Shown one piece after another: positions 48,420-62,312 of a stretch of 64,000 bases of DNA; position 1 is the stretch's first letter; each line of letters begins with the position of its first letter. Under the pieces are notes generated by a model. That model ran no database searches. It was given only the letters and a program-made list of their open reading frames with translations, and had not been told where the DNA came from. Source of the stretch: Sipunculus nudus (taxonomy: Eukaryota > Annelida > Sipuncula > Golfingiida > Sipunculidae); the NCBI GenBank assembly GCA_026874595.1, contig CM049309.1, positions 91,412,723 to 91,476,722 on the forward strand, written 5' to 3'. A program made the position numbers and the translations under genes.

Positions 48420-50284
48420 GTACTCTTTTCTAAGTCCTAATTTAAAATGACAACGGTGTATTTGGCTGTTATAAATGCCATAACACCTTGTGGGTGCAGT
48501 CATTGAAGAGCGGAAGTGAGCGTTCCTAGGAGCACATGGCCCTCGGCTCTGTTTGTGTGTGGGTCATGAATAATGGCTCTTTAGTACTTAATCATTTTAT
48601 GATACCAAGCACAATAAAGTAAAACAGTGACACTGTCATTATGTGAGATGACATGTTGTAAGATGACAGTGATTACAGTCCTAGCAATGCTGCATTTTCT
48701 GATGGTACATGTTGAGTTTAGTCGACTTGCCTCTACTCCTGTTCGCCTTTCCACCTTGTCTGTCTTCAACCTTCAGGTGGAGTTTCTAGTTCCCAGTAGG
48801 CTAATTTTCATGGTTAAGATCCATTCCATAAAAGAAATGAGTTGTGAAACAAAGTTGTCATTGGAAATATCCACTTTCAAGTTAGTAAATGAATCTGGTA
48901 CTCCAGTGGTCCAGGGAATCATCTCCATGACATCCATATACCACTTCCAGGTCACCTTAATACAAGTCAGAATTTATATATCATATTAGGAAACAGTTTA
49001 TTGTGCAGAGTAATGTTACTTGAAGTCAGGGAAATTGTTACATATTTTGGTTACACCTTGCATAACAGATATGAAAAAATTAAGAATACATGGTCAGAGA
49101 AAATATGTCATCTTGCTTTTTTCTGTAAATATTATATTTTGATTAAAGACCAGGAAAACTAGAGAAACTCAGAAAGGGTAGTTAATGACATACTGTGACT
49201 CAGTTCAAATTTATAAAACAGTTGAGCACTGAAATTTAGCTGTTTCATCATATCAAGGAAATGTGTATATTTATATTATATATATTATATATTGTTACAC
49301 TTAGATTTTGTTGACTTAACTTTGAATATTAGCAAAATAGTGGCACTTTGATAGGTTTGACTATATAATTTCAGAAGCTCTTGAATTTTTTATCTTTTTT
49401 TTTTTGCGAATGGTGAATATAACACAAGGTCATACTTGAATATGCCTTATACATTATGTAAAGGCAGGCAGTAATACCACTTGCCTTAAAAATTATGTAA
49501 TGCCTTAAAAAAGTCATTTTAAAAGTTGGCTACCAATAAAATACCATCTAAATCAATGTTCATATTTCATTTTGAATTCATGCTATAGAGGGATAGCATT
49601 ACATAGCATACAATTAATTGCCATGGCTTTTCTATAGAGTGTGCTTCATCTTGTAAGGCTTGTCAGGTAATTTGTGATGGATATATAATTGATGGATAAG
49701 AATTTTGGATGGATAATTAAATCTTGTATGTTGTATATTTAACCAGTCAAAATGATATGAAATATTAGTAAAGTTTAGTAGTAAATAAACTCATGAAGTT
49801 TGTAACCAGAGGCATGTGCTGAAATGGGGGGGGGGGGGGGGGAGGGGGGCTAGAATAACATTTGTCCATGGTTATTCATTTTAGTATGATTTAATTTAAC
49901 TTCCTTTTTGTTGCATCATGGGTATATTTTGATCGTTATCACTTCGTCAGCTCTTCCTGTGATAAGAAAGTTCAAATAATCAGTAATTGTTTATTTACTC
50001 AATGTTTGATGACCCAGAACCTTCCACTTTAAATTACCTTCTTATTCAGACAGCTTAGCATACAAAGACACATTCATTCACAACTCTGTGAAAAAAAAGT
50101 TACTTCAGCTTTGTATTCATCAAGCAAGAATATATTGTAGATCATGCAAATAACAAAAGGGCCTGTACTTTTCCTAGTAGACCTGTCATTTCTTTAAACT
50201 ATAAACCCAGCTAAGCCTTCAAATATGGAAATGCTGCTTTCAAATCAGGCAAGCAGGATGAAATGATATATATATATATATATA
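48420..50284. other. Intergenic or intronic, nothing recognised
   Basis: An open frame on both strands at 48,627-48,989 has no recognisable domain. A poly-G tract lies at 49,827-49,848. Confidence 0.4.
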
Positions 50285-50285
50285 T

Positions 50286-52290
50286 GTCAAGGCCCAGATT
50301 GCGATCTGGACGGATCTTAGATCTGTCCAGCCCAAATTGCGATCGCAGGTCAGGCCGGCCCAAACTGCGATCGCAATCCAGGCTGGCCAGATCTTAGATC
50401 TGTCCAGCCTAGATTGCGATCGCAGTTTAGTCCGGCCAGGATTGCGATCTTGTTTTTCTTGCTTCAGGATCGCAATCTGGACTGGACAGATCTAAGATCT
50501 GTCCAGTCAAGATTGCGATCCTAAACTTGACCAGCCCATATTGCGATCCATGCGATCCAAGTCTTTCAGCTTGTTAATTTATAGTTATTTTAAAATTTAA
50601 AAAAAGTAAAATATGTCAAAATTTTAAAATTTTACTCAGACAAGTACTGATTAAATATGTCAATATGTTTCACTAATAATATTAAGACTCGTGGCTGTAT
50701 CAGCTGTCACAAGACTATGTAAATAATCAAAATCTGTATTGCTGGTTCCTCAATTTATGTTAATAAAATTAAACTTGCCCATCTCTAGTTTTCTCCTTGT
50801 ACAATTTATAGGGTGTTCTTATGCTTGAGTTATTTTTTATTCTTAAAATGGTTTCATAGCTGAGATTTCTTTTTAATTTTTTACTTTTTTCTAAATAAAA
50901 ATTTTTAAGTATGATAAAAAATCAGATCTTAGACAAGTTCTTGTTAAGATTTCTGTAATGTTGATAATTGTCATAATACCTTTGCTATGTCTAGTGCTTT
51001 CTTAGATTGCTGTGAAAGTAGTCCAAAGTGAATAAAATAGTTTTATGTTTAAATATAAATTAAAGCCATAAAACCATGTACTTATGATCATTATGATCAT
51101 ACTTATGATCAATTTGTGAAATTTGTAAATTCTGGATTCTCAAGAACTTTGATTTGCTGAAACTGAATAAATACCAGACATGATAAGAATACTTTGCAAA
51201 AATATTTGAATGCGAATATGAATATATGTACTCCATAATATCAATCATAAAAATAGGAATACAGGTATAAATGAAAGTATTTGAATACAAATGCAAATAC
51301 TTTCAAAATGTAATCATGAATGTATTCATGAATATATTCTATAATATTATTTTAATAATCATTTATTTCAATTATATTATTAAAAGATCTTTTCATATGA
51401 TGCTGTTATTATTTTTAATTTAAATTATATTTGACACAATATTTGTTATTAATTTATAATAAATAGTTATATTATTTAAGTTTTATTCTTGGGTAGGAAT
51501 TACCAGTAATTATTAAATAAAAGTTCTCATTTGTAAAAATCAGAATTACCATGACTGATAATGGACAGTTTTTTTTCAAATAATTCTACTGCAATGTAGA
51601 TAAAGTTATATGGCCAAGTCAAAACCTATGTGAAAACAACACACCATTCCAACTGTATATAATATAAATGACATCAATCCTCTTCCCTGTCTCCAAGGAT
51701 ATTATCATAATCTTACATAACTTGAGTTAAACACCATCAGTTCATAATGCAGCTTATATTACCACACAAAACCTGCACTTGCTACCTCCTCTTTCAAATC
51801 ATATTTTGTGAGCATATAAAACCCATGGTTTCCTTGTTACCTTTTTTCAACAACCATGCAATACTAAATGAGTTGGTGAAACATCCCATGTTTCACTCCT
51901 GTGATATGAAGGAGTGAAAATTGCCTTTCTGTATTATAATTGTATTTATTATGGGAAAATGGTACAATGCAATACCAAATGAGTTGGTAAAACAACCAAT
52001 GTTTCACTCCTGTGATCATAAAAGCATGGATCGCAATATGGGCTGGTCAAGTTTAGGATCGCAATCTCGGCTGGACTGATCTTAGATCTGTCCAGACCAG
52101 ATTGCAATCCTGAAGCAGGAAAGAAGGATCGCAGTCTGGGCCGGACTAAACTGCGATCGCAATCTAGGCTGGACAGATCTAAGATCTGGCCAGCCTGGAT
52201 TGCGATCGCAGTTTGGGCCGGCCTGAACTGCGATCGCAATTCGGGCTGGACAGATCTAAGATCCGTCCAGATCGCGATCTGGGCCTTGAC
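50286..52290. mobile_element. 2-kb element with ~270-bp inverted arms made of GATCGCAATC words
   Basis: It starts TGTCAAGGCCCAGATTGCGA and ends TCGCGATCTGGGCCTTGACA. The arms (50,286-50,557 and 52,024-52,290) are long inverted copies. Each arm is a series of GATCGCAATC/GATTGCGATC words joined by GGCTGGACAG-type linkers and AGATCTTAGATCT palindromes. The middle is AT-rich with no coding frame. It is inserted in a (TA)n tract. Confidence 0.8.
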
Positions 52291-52294
52291 ATAT

Positions 52295-55200
52295 ATATAT
52301 ACTGAGTTCTTGTGGTCACTTCAATGAATAAATTCCTTTGCTTCCAAGGACATGGCTAAAAAATGTAATGTTGGTAGGTAGAGTAATTAAAAAAAAAACA
52401 TTTATTTATATAATGAAATTAACAAATTTCAGAAAATGGACCTATAAAAGTAAATATTTTTTATGTACTCGAGCAATTATTAGCAAATTTTTAAGGTTAA
52501 CATTTGTTGGTGTTTGTTTTACATCATTCCCAGCAGTGCCACTTCATTTATGGATTGGACCACTTGTGTCAAGATAAAACAGCTAAAAAAATGGGAACCA
52601 AGGATAATTAGGCATTGGAAATGTAAAATATCAACAAAAGACAGGGCTTAAAATTTACTTATTATTACTTGAAATTACTGGGCAGCAAATTATCATTTCT
52701 GTCTGGTTTATGCAACCACCCTTCCAAACAGTCTGACTAGCTGATGATTACTGCAGCTATGGCCTGGCCTACAGGAGAGTTTCATCAATTCTTTCTTGTT
52801 GAAGTGCTCGGCAGTATTCACAAATCGTTTTTCAGCTGGGCAGACTTAGTATTTCTGAGCTGTAGTAATGGGTCTTTATCAGTGATCCTCACTGGTTGTC
52901 CCTCCATTCCATAGCAGGCAAGGAGGAGGCTTGCTTCATGTGTGAAAAAAATGGTAAATAAACAGGTCACTGGTCACAAAACCCAAAATGGCAGGAGAGT
53001 GCATGCTTGGTTGGTTGGAGGTGGGAGGGGGTTGACACCTGACACTTTGTGGGGGCACATTATACCACACATTTGCATGTATGAAGTTCTTATAAGGTGG
53101 TACTTGCCATTGTGCCAAAGTTACTGCAGGGAATCATGCAACTTGTTAGAGGAATTTGATTTGTATTATATCATCAGGTTATTGTTTTCAGTTTTGGTTT
53201 TGATTTTGCTTTCATACTATCAGCATATTCCCCTGTTAGATCCCTGAGTTGATGATTTAGGTCTACCTATGGGTGACTTTTATTCCCTATGCACCACCTG
53301 TATGGTTGAGATATAAATTCTTAAAGTTTTGTTGCTTTCCTTGTGCCACATGGTGTCTTTCATAAAGTAATTATTCATTATTTTTCCTGTTAAAAAGAAA
53401 ACCATGGGGAGTTAATTACATATGTATAGACCCCAGGCTAGAATAAATCCAATTAAGTATCAGGTATGGTTTCAATCAACAATATGACCTGTGGAAGGTG
53501 GTGCACACCTACAAAATACTTTGGTGTTTGTTGGATTTTATTGGAAAATGCTTGCGGCATGACTCTGAAGTAGAACTGTAATATGTTTCAGGCCTGTGCA
53601 TTTGGTCATTAACGGTATGTCATGTTTGAACGTGTACAATTCTGTGACCATATGTAGAAAATGTCAGGGGCTGTAGTGGAAATTATTGCTACATGGCTAT
53701 GTCTTGGCAAAGATCCAAAACTAACCCCAGGGGTTCAGAGTAAACAGGCATTGGCAGGAATATTTATGATCTGTGTAATTGAAATCATGTCGGCACATGG
53801 GTCCTATTCTTGTGACAGAGCCCACATGTATGCAGCTTAGAGTAAGAAATCAAGCACTAGGACAACAGCCGCATGCTCAAATTAATAACAGAATGTAACG
53901 TCATGAAAGTTCAATAAGAGACTGAAAAAGCCAAGGAAAAGCTACAAATAAGAGGACTGATATGCCAGGGAAATAAGCAAGGAGACTGACAGTGGCATGA
54001 AAAATCATCTGATACAGTTGAAAAGCGCTGTAAGATTTGAAACAAAAGTTTGATGGAGGAATGCTGAAGACTGAACCTGATGATTGAAGATGACTTGCAA
54101 AGAATATAGACACATATGTATATAAATCAGATTGAAAATCACCAAACAAAAGTAAAGGCAATTACAAGTAGATTTTACAGTTGAAAGACAAACTGGCTGG
54201 TATGGACATATTCGGGATGAAGTCATTAGAATTTAGTATTTTATTGAAACAACTAGGCTTGTCTTCAGCACTAAGTAATAGTAACTATGATGTCAGCTGT
54301 TACTGGGATGTTCATTTTAAGAACCTTTACTTATCATGACACAATTTATGTGTTCATAAAGGTGAATTTAACCTGCCTTCTTTCTTATGGATAACTCTAG
54401 TGTTTATATTCTCCGCAGTTGATAGTGTATTTGATGTATCTTAAGGCTGTCATACATGGTGCGACTTGTTCTGCAACATGTCGTTCAATATGGCAGTCCA
54501 TGCAGGGACATGTTCTGCAACATGTAAGACAAAATGTAATAAAAACTTCACGCATCTAACATAACCTCTCCAGATTCCACCATTATTCTACCTTTTAAAT
54601 TTCATATATATGAATATATGTGCATGTGAATAAAAAAATGCATTCTGCCTAGGACACAGTCTTGTTTCTCTTTGATGAGATAGATCTGTAAGAAAAAAAG
54701 GCATAGATATTTCCAAATAGCTCCACAACTTCTAAGTTTCCTGTTGACTGTGCAAGACACATTGCAGCCTCCTCAGACACAGTGACACCATGGATGTTAG
54801 TGATGGACTGATGATCAGTTATAATCGATGATCAGTCAGGTTGATGCAAATGATCTGATGATCCATCTTGAAGTGCCAAAATCCTTTGCAAATTTTTGCA
54901 CATAACTTGGGGTTGGTGATAAGGAAATGTGTGCTTTTATATATTTTATGCAAGCAAATTAGACAAAAGTCTGCCTTTACTAAAAATCAATTCCTAAGTG
55001 AAAGTCACTGTATATAGACATGAAGGCTATAGAATCATGACGTTATTAGCCTTATGTAGGCCTACATATCAGTTGAGATATGTGCTGGTCTACATATGGT
55101 TCAAGAGTACATACTCTAAACAACTGTTTCCGATTATTAGTTGGTAGAAGTCAAATGATTTTACTGATGATTGATCATGAAATACAACTGATTTCCAACA

Positions 55201-55445
55201 CTGATGGAAGGTCAGGGGAGAACATTAATATAACACTGTCAGGTAGGCTCTCGAGACAACATTTTAACTAGAGCAAAGGCGGGTTTCCCTTTTTTCAGTT
55301 AGGGAAAAATCCTTAAATTTGAACACCCCAAAACAGAAATCATGTTGTCTGTTCTTTCTTCTAACAGCGTAACAAAATGTGTGTGGCTGTGGTGGATTTC
55401 AGTTTGTGTGATAGAACATACTGGTCTTATCTACAGTAAATACAC
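52295..55445. other. Intergenic or intronic unique sequence
   Basis: No exon, RNA gene or element was recognised. Short features are a GATGATCAGTTATAATCGAT then GATCAGTC palindromic patch at 54,810 and a repeated GTTCTGCAACATGT at 54,468 and 54,510. Confidence 0.45.
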
Positions 55446-55448
55446 AAT

Positions 55449-58044
55449 ACTACTGTGTCTTCTTATTCCTTTATAACCCATACTACTGTGTCTTCTTATT
55501 CCCTTGTAACCCATACTACTGTGTCTTCTTATTCCCATATAACCCATACTACTGTGTCTTCTTATTCCCTTGTAACCCATACTACTGTCTTCTTATTCCC
55601 TTGTAACCCATACTACTGTGTCTTCTTATTCCCTTGTAACCCGTACTACTGTGTCTTCTTATTCCCTTGTAACCCGTACTACTGTGTCTTCTTATTCCCA
55701 TATAACCCGTACTACTGTGTCTTCTTATTCCCTTGTAACCCATACTACTGTGTCTTCTTATTCCCTTGTAACCCATACTACTGTGTCTTCTTATTCCCTT
55801 GTAACCCGTACTACTGTGTCTTCTTATTCCCTTGTAACCCGTACTACTGTGTCTTCTTATTCCCTTGTAACCCATACTACTGTGTCTTCTTATTCCCATG
55901 TAACCCATACTACTGTGTCTTCTTATTCCCATGTAACCCATACTACTGTGTCTTCTTATTCCCTTGTAACCCATACTACTGTGTCTTCTTATTCCTTTAT
56001 AACCCATACTACTGTGTCTTCTTATTCCTTTATAACCCATACTACTGTGTCTTCTTATTCCCTTATAACCCATACTACTGTGTCTTCTTATTCCCTTATA
56101 ACCCATACTACTGTGTCTTCTTATTCCCTTGTAACCCATACTACTGTGTCTTCTTATTCCCTTGTAACCCATACTACTGTGTCTTCTTATTCCCTTGTAA
56201 CCCATACTACTGTGTCTTCTTATTCCCTTGTAACCTGTACTACTGTGTCTTCTTATTCCCTTGTAACCCATACTACTGTGTCTTCTTATTCCCATATAAC
56301 CCATACTACTGTGTCTTCTTATTCCCTTGTAACCCATACTACTGTGTCTTCTTATTCCCTTGTAACCCATACTACTGTGTCTTCTTATTCCCTTGTAACC
56401 CATACTACTGTGTCTTCTTATTCCCATATAACCCATACTACTGTGTCTTCTTATTCCCTGGTAACCCATACTACTGTGTCTTCTTATTCCCTTGTAACCC
56501 ATACTACTGTGTCTTCTTATTCCCTTGTAACCCATACTACTGTGTCTTCTTATTCCCTTGTAACCCATACTACTGTGTCTTCTTATTCCCTTGTAACCCA
56601 TACTACTGTGTCTTCTTATTCCCTTGTAACCCATACTACTGTGTCTTCTTATTCCCTTGTAACCCATACTACTGTGTCTTCTTATTCCCATGTAACCCAT
56701 ACTACTGTGTCTTCTTATTCCCTTGTAACCCATACTACTGTGTCTTCTTATTCCCTTGTAACCCATACTACTGTGTCTTCTTATTCCCTTGTAACCCATA
56801 CTACTGTGTCTTCTTATTCCCTTGTAACCCATACTACTGTGTCTTCTTATTCCCTTGTAACCCATACTACTGTGTCTTCTTATTCCCTTGTAACCCATAC
56901 TACTGTGTCTTCTTATTCCCTTGTAACCCATACTACTGTGTCTTCTTATTCCCTTGTAACCCATACTACTGTGTCTTCTTATTCCCTTGTAACCCATACT
57001 ACTGTGTCTTCTTATTCCCATATAACCCATACTACTGTGTCTTCTTATTCCCATATAACCCATACTACTGTGTCTTCTTATTCCCTTGTAACCCATACTA
57101 CTGTGTCTTCTTATTCCCATATAACCCATACTACTGTGTCTTCTTATTCCCATATAACCCATACTACTGTGTCTTCTTATTCCCTTGTAACCCATACTAC
57201 TGTGTCTTCTTATTCCCTTGTAACCCATACTACTGTGTCTTCTTATTCCCATATAACCCATCCTACTGTGTCTTCTTATTCCCTTGTAACCCATACTACT
57301 GTGTCTTCTTATTCCCTTGTAACCCATACTACTGTGTCTTCTTATTCCCTTGTAACCCATACTACTGTGTCTTCTTATTCCCATATAACCCATACTACTG
57401 TGTCTTCTGATTCCCTTGTAACCCATACTACTGTGTCTTCTGATTCCCTTGTAACCCATACTACTGTGTCTTCTGATTCCCATATAACCCATACTACTGT
57501 GTCTTCTTATTCCCTTGTAACCCATACTACTGTGTCTTCTTATTCCCTTGTAACCCATACTACTGTGTCTTCTTATTCCCATATAACCCATACTACTGTG
57601 TCTTCTTATTCCCTTGTAACCCATACTACTGTGTCTTCTTATTCCCATATAACCCATACTACTGTGTCTTCTGATTCCCTTGTAACCCATACTACTGTGT
57701 CTTCTGATTCCCTTGTAACCCATACTACTGTGTCTTCTTATTCCCATATAACCCATACTACTGTGTCTTCTTATTCCCTTGTAACCCATACTACTGTGTC
57801 TTCTTATTCCCTTGTAACCCATACTACTGTGTCTTCTTATTCCCATATAACCCATACTACTGTGTCTTCTTATTCCCTTGTAACCCATACTACTGTGTCT
57901 TCTTATTCCCTTGTAACCCATACTACTGTGTCTTCTTATTCCCATATAACCCATACTACTGTGTCTTCTTATTCCCTTGTAACCCATACTACTGTGTCTT
58001 CTTATTCCCTTGTAACCCATACTACTGTGTCTTCTTATTCCCTG
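55449..58044. repeat. 33-bp minisatellite, about 78 copies
   Basis: Unit TCTTCTTATTCCCTTGTAAC then CCATACTACTGTG. The chief variants are CATATAA or CTTATAA for CTTGTAA, CCCGTAC near the start, and TTCTGATT for TTCTTATT near the end. A 2-bp deletion at 55,586 shifts the frame. As 33 = 3 x 11 and the unit lacks stops in several frames, it yields open frames of 651 and 828 codons (+) and 835 codons (-). These are artefacts of the repeat. Confidence 0.97.
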
Positions 58045-60027
58045 TGTAACTTTGTTACGAGTTACTGCTTCTGTTTGTGCACCTGTCATTACTTCAGTCT
58101 GTAATATTGGCTTTTGGACATATTCTGAGCCAAACTATTTGACCAAAACTTTACAGATTTTGTGGGTCACTTGCCCAGAGAGGAAGACCCCTGTAAGTTT
58201 TGAGGTAAATAGGGTCAAGGCCACTAAGCCCACTACTGGATTTTGTGTAAAAAGCTTTTGGACATATTATTAAACCCAAGTTTTCATCCCATAAAAAGCT
58301 AAAAAAAACCTATAAAAATCTTCTACTCCGGAACTGTTCAGCCAAATTGTCCAATATTTAACAGAAATGATTTGTGGAACAATTTCTTTCAAGTTTGTTC
58401 AAATGTTCGGTGACATTACAGTTACAAGAAGTTGAACTTGGTCATCTGTCTAAAAAGGCATACTAAAATTACAATCTCACAAATGACAGGAGCTATCATC
58501 ACCAAATTTTATTCCAAGGTTGCTCACATGAATCATATCTGAAATTGAGGTATTGGTGGCGCCTCCTGCATTGTTTTTTTTTGTACGGTGGTCATCAGTG
58601 CCCCTATCATACTTAGGACTACAAAAAACTTCTTCTCTAAAACCATATGGCCAAATTATTTAATATTTGCAGTGATCCTAGGGTAGTGTTTTCTGAAGTT
58701 TGTTCAAATGGTCTCAGTTCAGTGACTTTTGGCCAAGTCATTGGAAGCTGAATTTAGTCATATACCATAACAGCCAATTTAGCTCAGTGGCTACAAAGAT
58801 GTTCTTCTCAAAAACCACTGGGCCAAATTCCTATATCTCACACATTAATTGTCTTTAGATGTTGATAATTCAAGTTTGTTCAAAAGGTTTTGGTTCAGTG
58901 ATTTTTGGCGGAGTTAAAGGAAGCTGAACTTAGCCAGTTGTTGCTGTATTTTCCTATATGAGTTAAAAACCTGCAAAACGTTTTTCGACTGAGGCCACTG
59001 AGGCCAATTTTTAATATTTTGCAAGAATAATCCCCACAATTATTCTTATAATAATTGTCTTAAATGGTTCAACATGAATGATTTTTGGCTGAATTATGGA
59101 GATTGAATTTAGGCATTTTACCATATATGTTAGCTATGTGAAGCAGTTAAATCTAGCCTGGCACCAATTATCAGTATCTAATGGATCTTGCCACTAGACA
59201 TTTAGATTTCAGGTTAAATAGCTTGACAGACTGCCAACTTTTCCAGATTTGGCAACAGGCAAAAGGTCAGCCTGGATCTATTTATAGCTTTGGCAGACTG
59301 GCCACTGTATTAGATTAGGCAACAGGTCAGGAGTTCACTCAGTGCAGCCAGGTATAGGTCAAGAGTTCACTCAGTGCAGAAGCTGCATTCTGTGTATAGC
59401 TTTTGCCAGACTGCCCACTGCATCAGATTTGGCCCCACATGTCAGTCTGGATCTATTTATTGCTTTTGCAGACTACCAACTGTGTCAGATTATGCAACAG
59501 GTTAAGATTTCACTCAGTGCAGCAAGGTACAGGTCAAAGGTACACTCAGTCTAGCCAGGTGCAGGTCAAGAGTTCACTCAGTGCAGTAGCTTGAGCCAGC
59601 AATTTGTCACAGTTCACTCGGGGCAACTGCCCTTCTCACCTAAACCTGGTCAGCCAAGTGCATCAAACTCAAGGGAAGTTTGGTGTATTTGCCTTATATT
59701 TTGACCTGTCTATGCGTCATTGATGGCTTTCTTGTTCACAAGACAGGTGTTGCCACCTCCAATAACTTTTGCACAGTGTATGAGCCTGCTTATTTCTACG
59801 GAGGAATTTGATTTATCAGCCTGAAATTGGGCATATATATATATATACATATCAGATAGCTATTGTGTACAAGACCAGAGGCGCCACCTACAATAATTTT
59901 TGCACAGTGTATGTTCGTGCTTATTTCTCAAGAGGGGTTCGACATATCAGTCTGAAATTGGGCATATGTATATATATCTCTGATAGCTTTGTTGTATACA
60001 AGACGGGTGGTTCCAGCTACAATCATT

Positions 60028-62312
60028 AGCTCAGCTGACTATAAGTCATCTGAGCTATAGTCGTGGTCCATTGTCCGTCGTCTGTCCGTCTGTCCGTCCG
60101 TCCGTCCGTATATGTGGCACGTTTTGAAACCGTTAGACCTAGGAATCCAAAATTCAGCATAATGTTAGATGTCCCCAAGATCTCCTACCAAGCCGAAAAC
60201 TGGGTCTTTGCGACTTCGTTCCTTTGAGAAATTAAGGAAAAACCTCAATTTTTTATTAAAATCCTATTTTCACACTTCAGGACTGCCTAATATCAAAACC
60301 TCTCATCTGTTTTTCCTCATATTTACCATAAATATTCCTCTATATAGTTCCTATGTACATGCCAGAAATTAAGTCTGTAAATTATAAATTATTTAAGTTA
60401 TGGGCCCAAACATAATGGACTTTGGAAAAATAATCAGGAAAAATAATAACTCACTTAACATGAAAAATTTTGAAACTAGAGTCTATTTTCTCAAGTATAT
60501 AACTATGTTTAATTAAGATTCAATTGTTTAACCAAAATTAGATCTGAATTTTGTAAATTTTTTAAGTTATTAGCATAAAAAAAAATCAGTACCTTAAATT
60601 TTGCCCAACTTTGACCATGGCACGTTTTTTTCCTGTAAGCACCATTGATTTAATTTTCACAGCATGTAAACATAAATATTTAGTTTGTCTTAATCTGAAA
60701 TTTGAAAATAAAAGCTTGGAAATTAAGCTAGTTATTGATTTTTTTTTCTGTAGTAACTTGCTTTGATTGCAGATGCAGGGTCCCACTCCAGGTCACTGGA
60801 AGTCAGCTATGCCAGGGTTTCTGATTTGTTACAGTCACTGGGGGAGATCCCCTGCTGTGACAGGTGTACAGTTATTCTCACATATCACCACCCCAATCAC
60901 CCCCCCCCCCCCCCCCCCCCCCCCCCGCAAACCCAACCCACCAAGTGTTATGCAGTAATTGTTATTGTTTTCACTGTATCTCCTTAATTGTAATGCTGTT
61001 TCCACTCCGATATGCAAAAACTTTCATTGAAAAAATAATTCAAGGTGTAATCCAGGAGATGCAATGTTGTGTAATGTAGCATTTTTAAAGAAATCAATTT
61101 TCTTTTAAATGATTTTAACAAATATAAATGAACCCATCACTATGCTTAAATTATTGTAACACAGGAAAATAAACCCCCATGTTTTTTTCATTTTGTCTGT
61201 CAATCTGGAGTGACACTCGAGTAAAGTCCCTCCTGGTCAAGGGTCATTAAACGGTTTCCCTTGCGTAGTATGGCCTGCATACGTGGCCGGCGAAAATCCT
61301 GGGAGAAAGAATACGATGTTTTGTCGGACCGGTTTTGGGGTGGTTTGGGCAATGAGGCGTGACAGCTCCGGAACGTCCACAAGGTCTCGGAACTGTCACG
61401 TCAGTCCAGCCTTGCTCCTCTTGTTGGCAACAAGCTGACCACGGTCTTTCTTCTTCAGAATAAAGTTCATCCATCCACTTTGTCTTGGGTTCTTCCTGTG
61501 ACATGGGGCGGACCTGCCTTACCCCCTGTCCGCGACAAAATGGCATATAAAATATATAGCACATTATGGATAAATAAAGACACAATTAAAAATTGTGAAA
61601 TCTAAATCAAGTATTATTTTTAGATACTGTTTTGCAGATTTAAAAGATATATTTTTGTGGTAAAAAATAAATAAACATTTGTATGCATGATGTGGTGTTA
61701 TCTGACAAGATTGAGATTTATGATGATACAATTGAGAATTATGAATCAACTTTTATATTCAGATATATATGTTAAATTGGAAATGTATAGAAATATAAAC
61801 TTAAATTAGAAAATAATTGATGTGATAAAAAAATCAGGATTTAATACAAACTTTTGTTCATTATTTTCCTGCCTCAGCAGAATTTGAGATCAGGCTTTGT
61901 TTGCCCTGTTTTATGTTGTTAATTAGCTATATTTCAACTGTATACATTTCATAAATACATATATATTTAATAAATTTATATATTATACAAAAAAATAGAT
62001 TCAATTGAACAAATGTGTAAACTACTGAAATGTCAACAGTTAATCGAAAAACCAACTAATGATCATGGCGATAGTACAGATCATTTGTTCACAAACTGCT
62101 CACATGCTTTAGTTTCAACATTAGGAAACACATGGTCAGGTCACAAAATATTTTTTGCAACAATTTCTTGCTCATCAATACAAACCAATCATATAAACCA
62201 ACCATGGCCTTTATTACCTCTTCCTCTTACACTTTATCTCCATTAGATATTATTTTAGATTTTTACCTTCAAGGTTAACATCAGCTGAGCACAGTGACCC
62301 ATAGGTCCCTTG
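60028..62312 (-). mobile_element. Family C element, copy 2, nested in the inverted D element
   Basis: On the + strand it runs from AGCTCAGCTGACTATAAGTC to CAGCTGAGCACAGTGACCCA then TAGGTCCCTTG. It is the inverse of copy 1 (15,995-17,906) over nearly its full length, including a 27-bp poly-C (60,900-60,926) and the CCGT repeat (60,080-60,107). It also carries a GC-rich segment at about 61,159-61,548 that copy 1 lacks. Confidence 0.82.
61159..61548 (-). other. GC-rich ~390-bp segment inside the C element, with an open frame
   Basis: It is absent from the homologous position in copy 1 (about 16,770). The minus-strand frame at 61,247-61,585 is open through the GC-rich part (…VRQVRPMSQEEPKTKWMDEL…, cysteine-, proline- and charge-rich). 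I recognise no family. It could be a captured gene fragment, as rolling-circle elements sometimes carry, or an insertion of another repeat. Confidence 0.45.

Noticed and set aside
48627-48989. Overlapping frames on both strands as a gene
   Set aside because: No recognisable domain, no splice context, and hydrophobic content typical of T-rich DNA.
55449-58044. Telomere-like repeat (GGGTTA on the minus strand)
   Set aside because: The hexamer occurs once per 33-bp unit and is not tandem.
55455-58104. Open frames of 651, 828 and 835 codons as genes
   Set aside because: They are readings of one 33-bp minisatellite in different frames and strands. There is no unique coding sequence, and the + frames end soon after the array.
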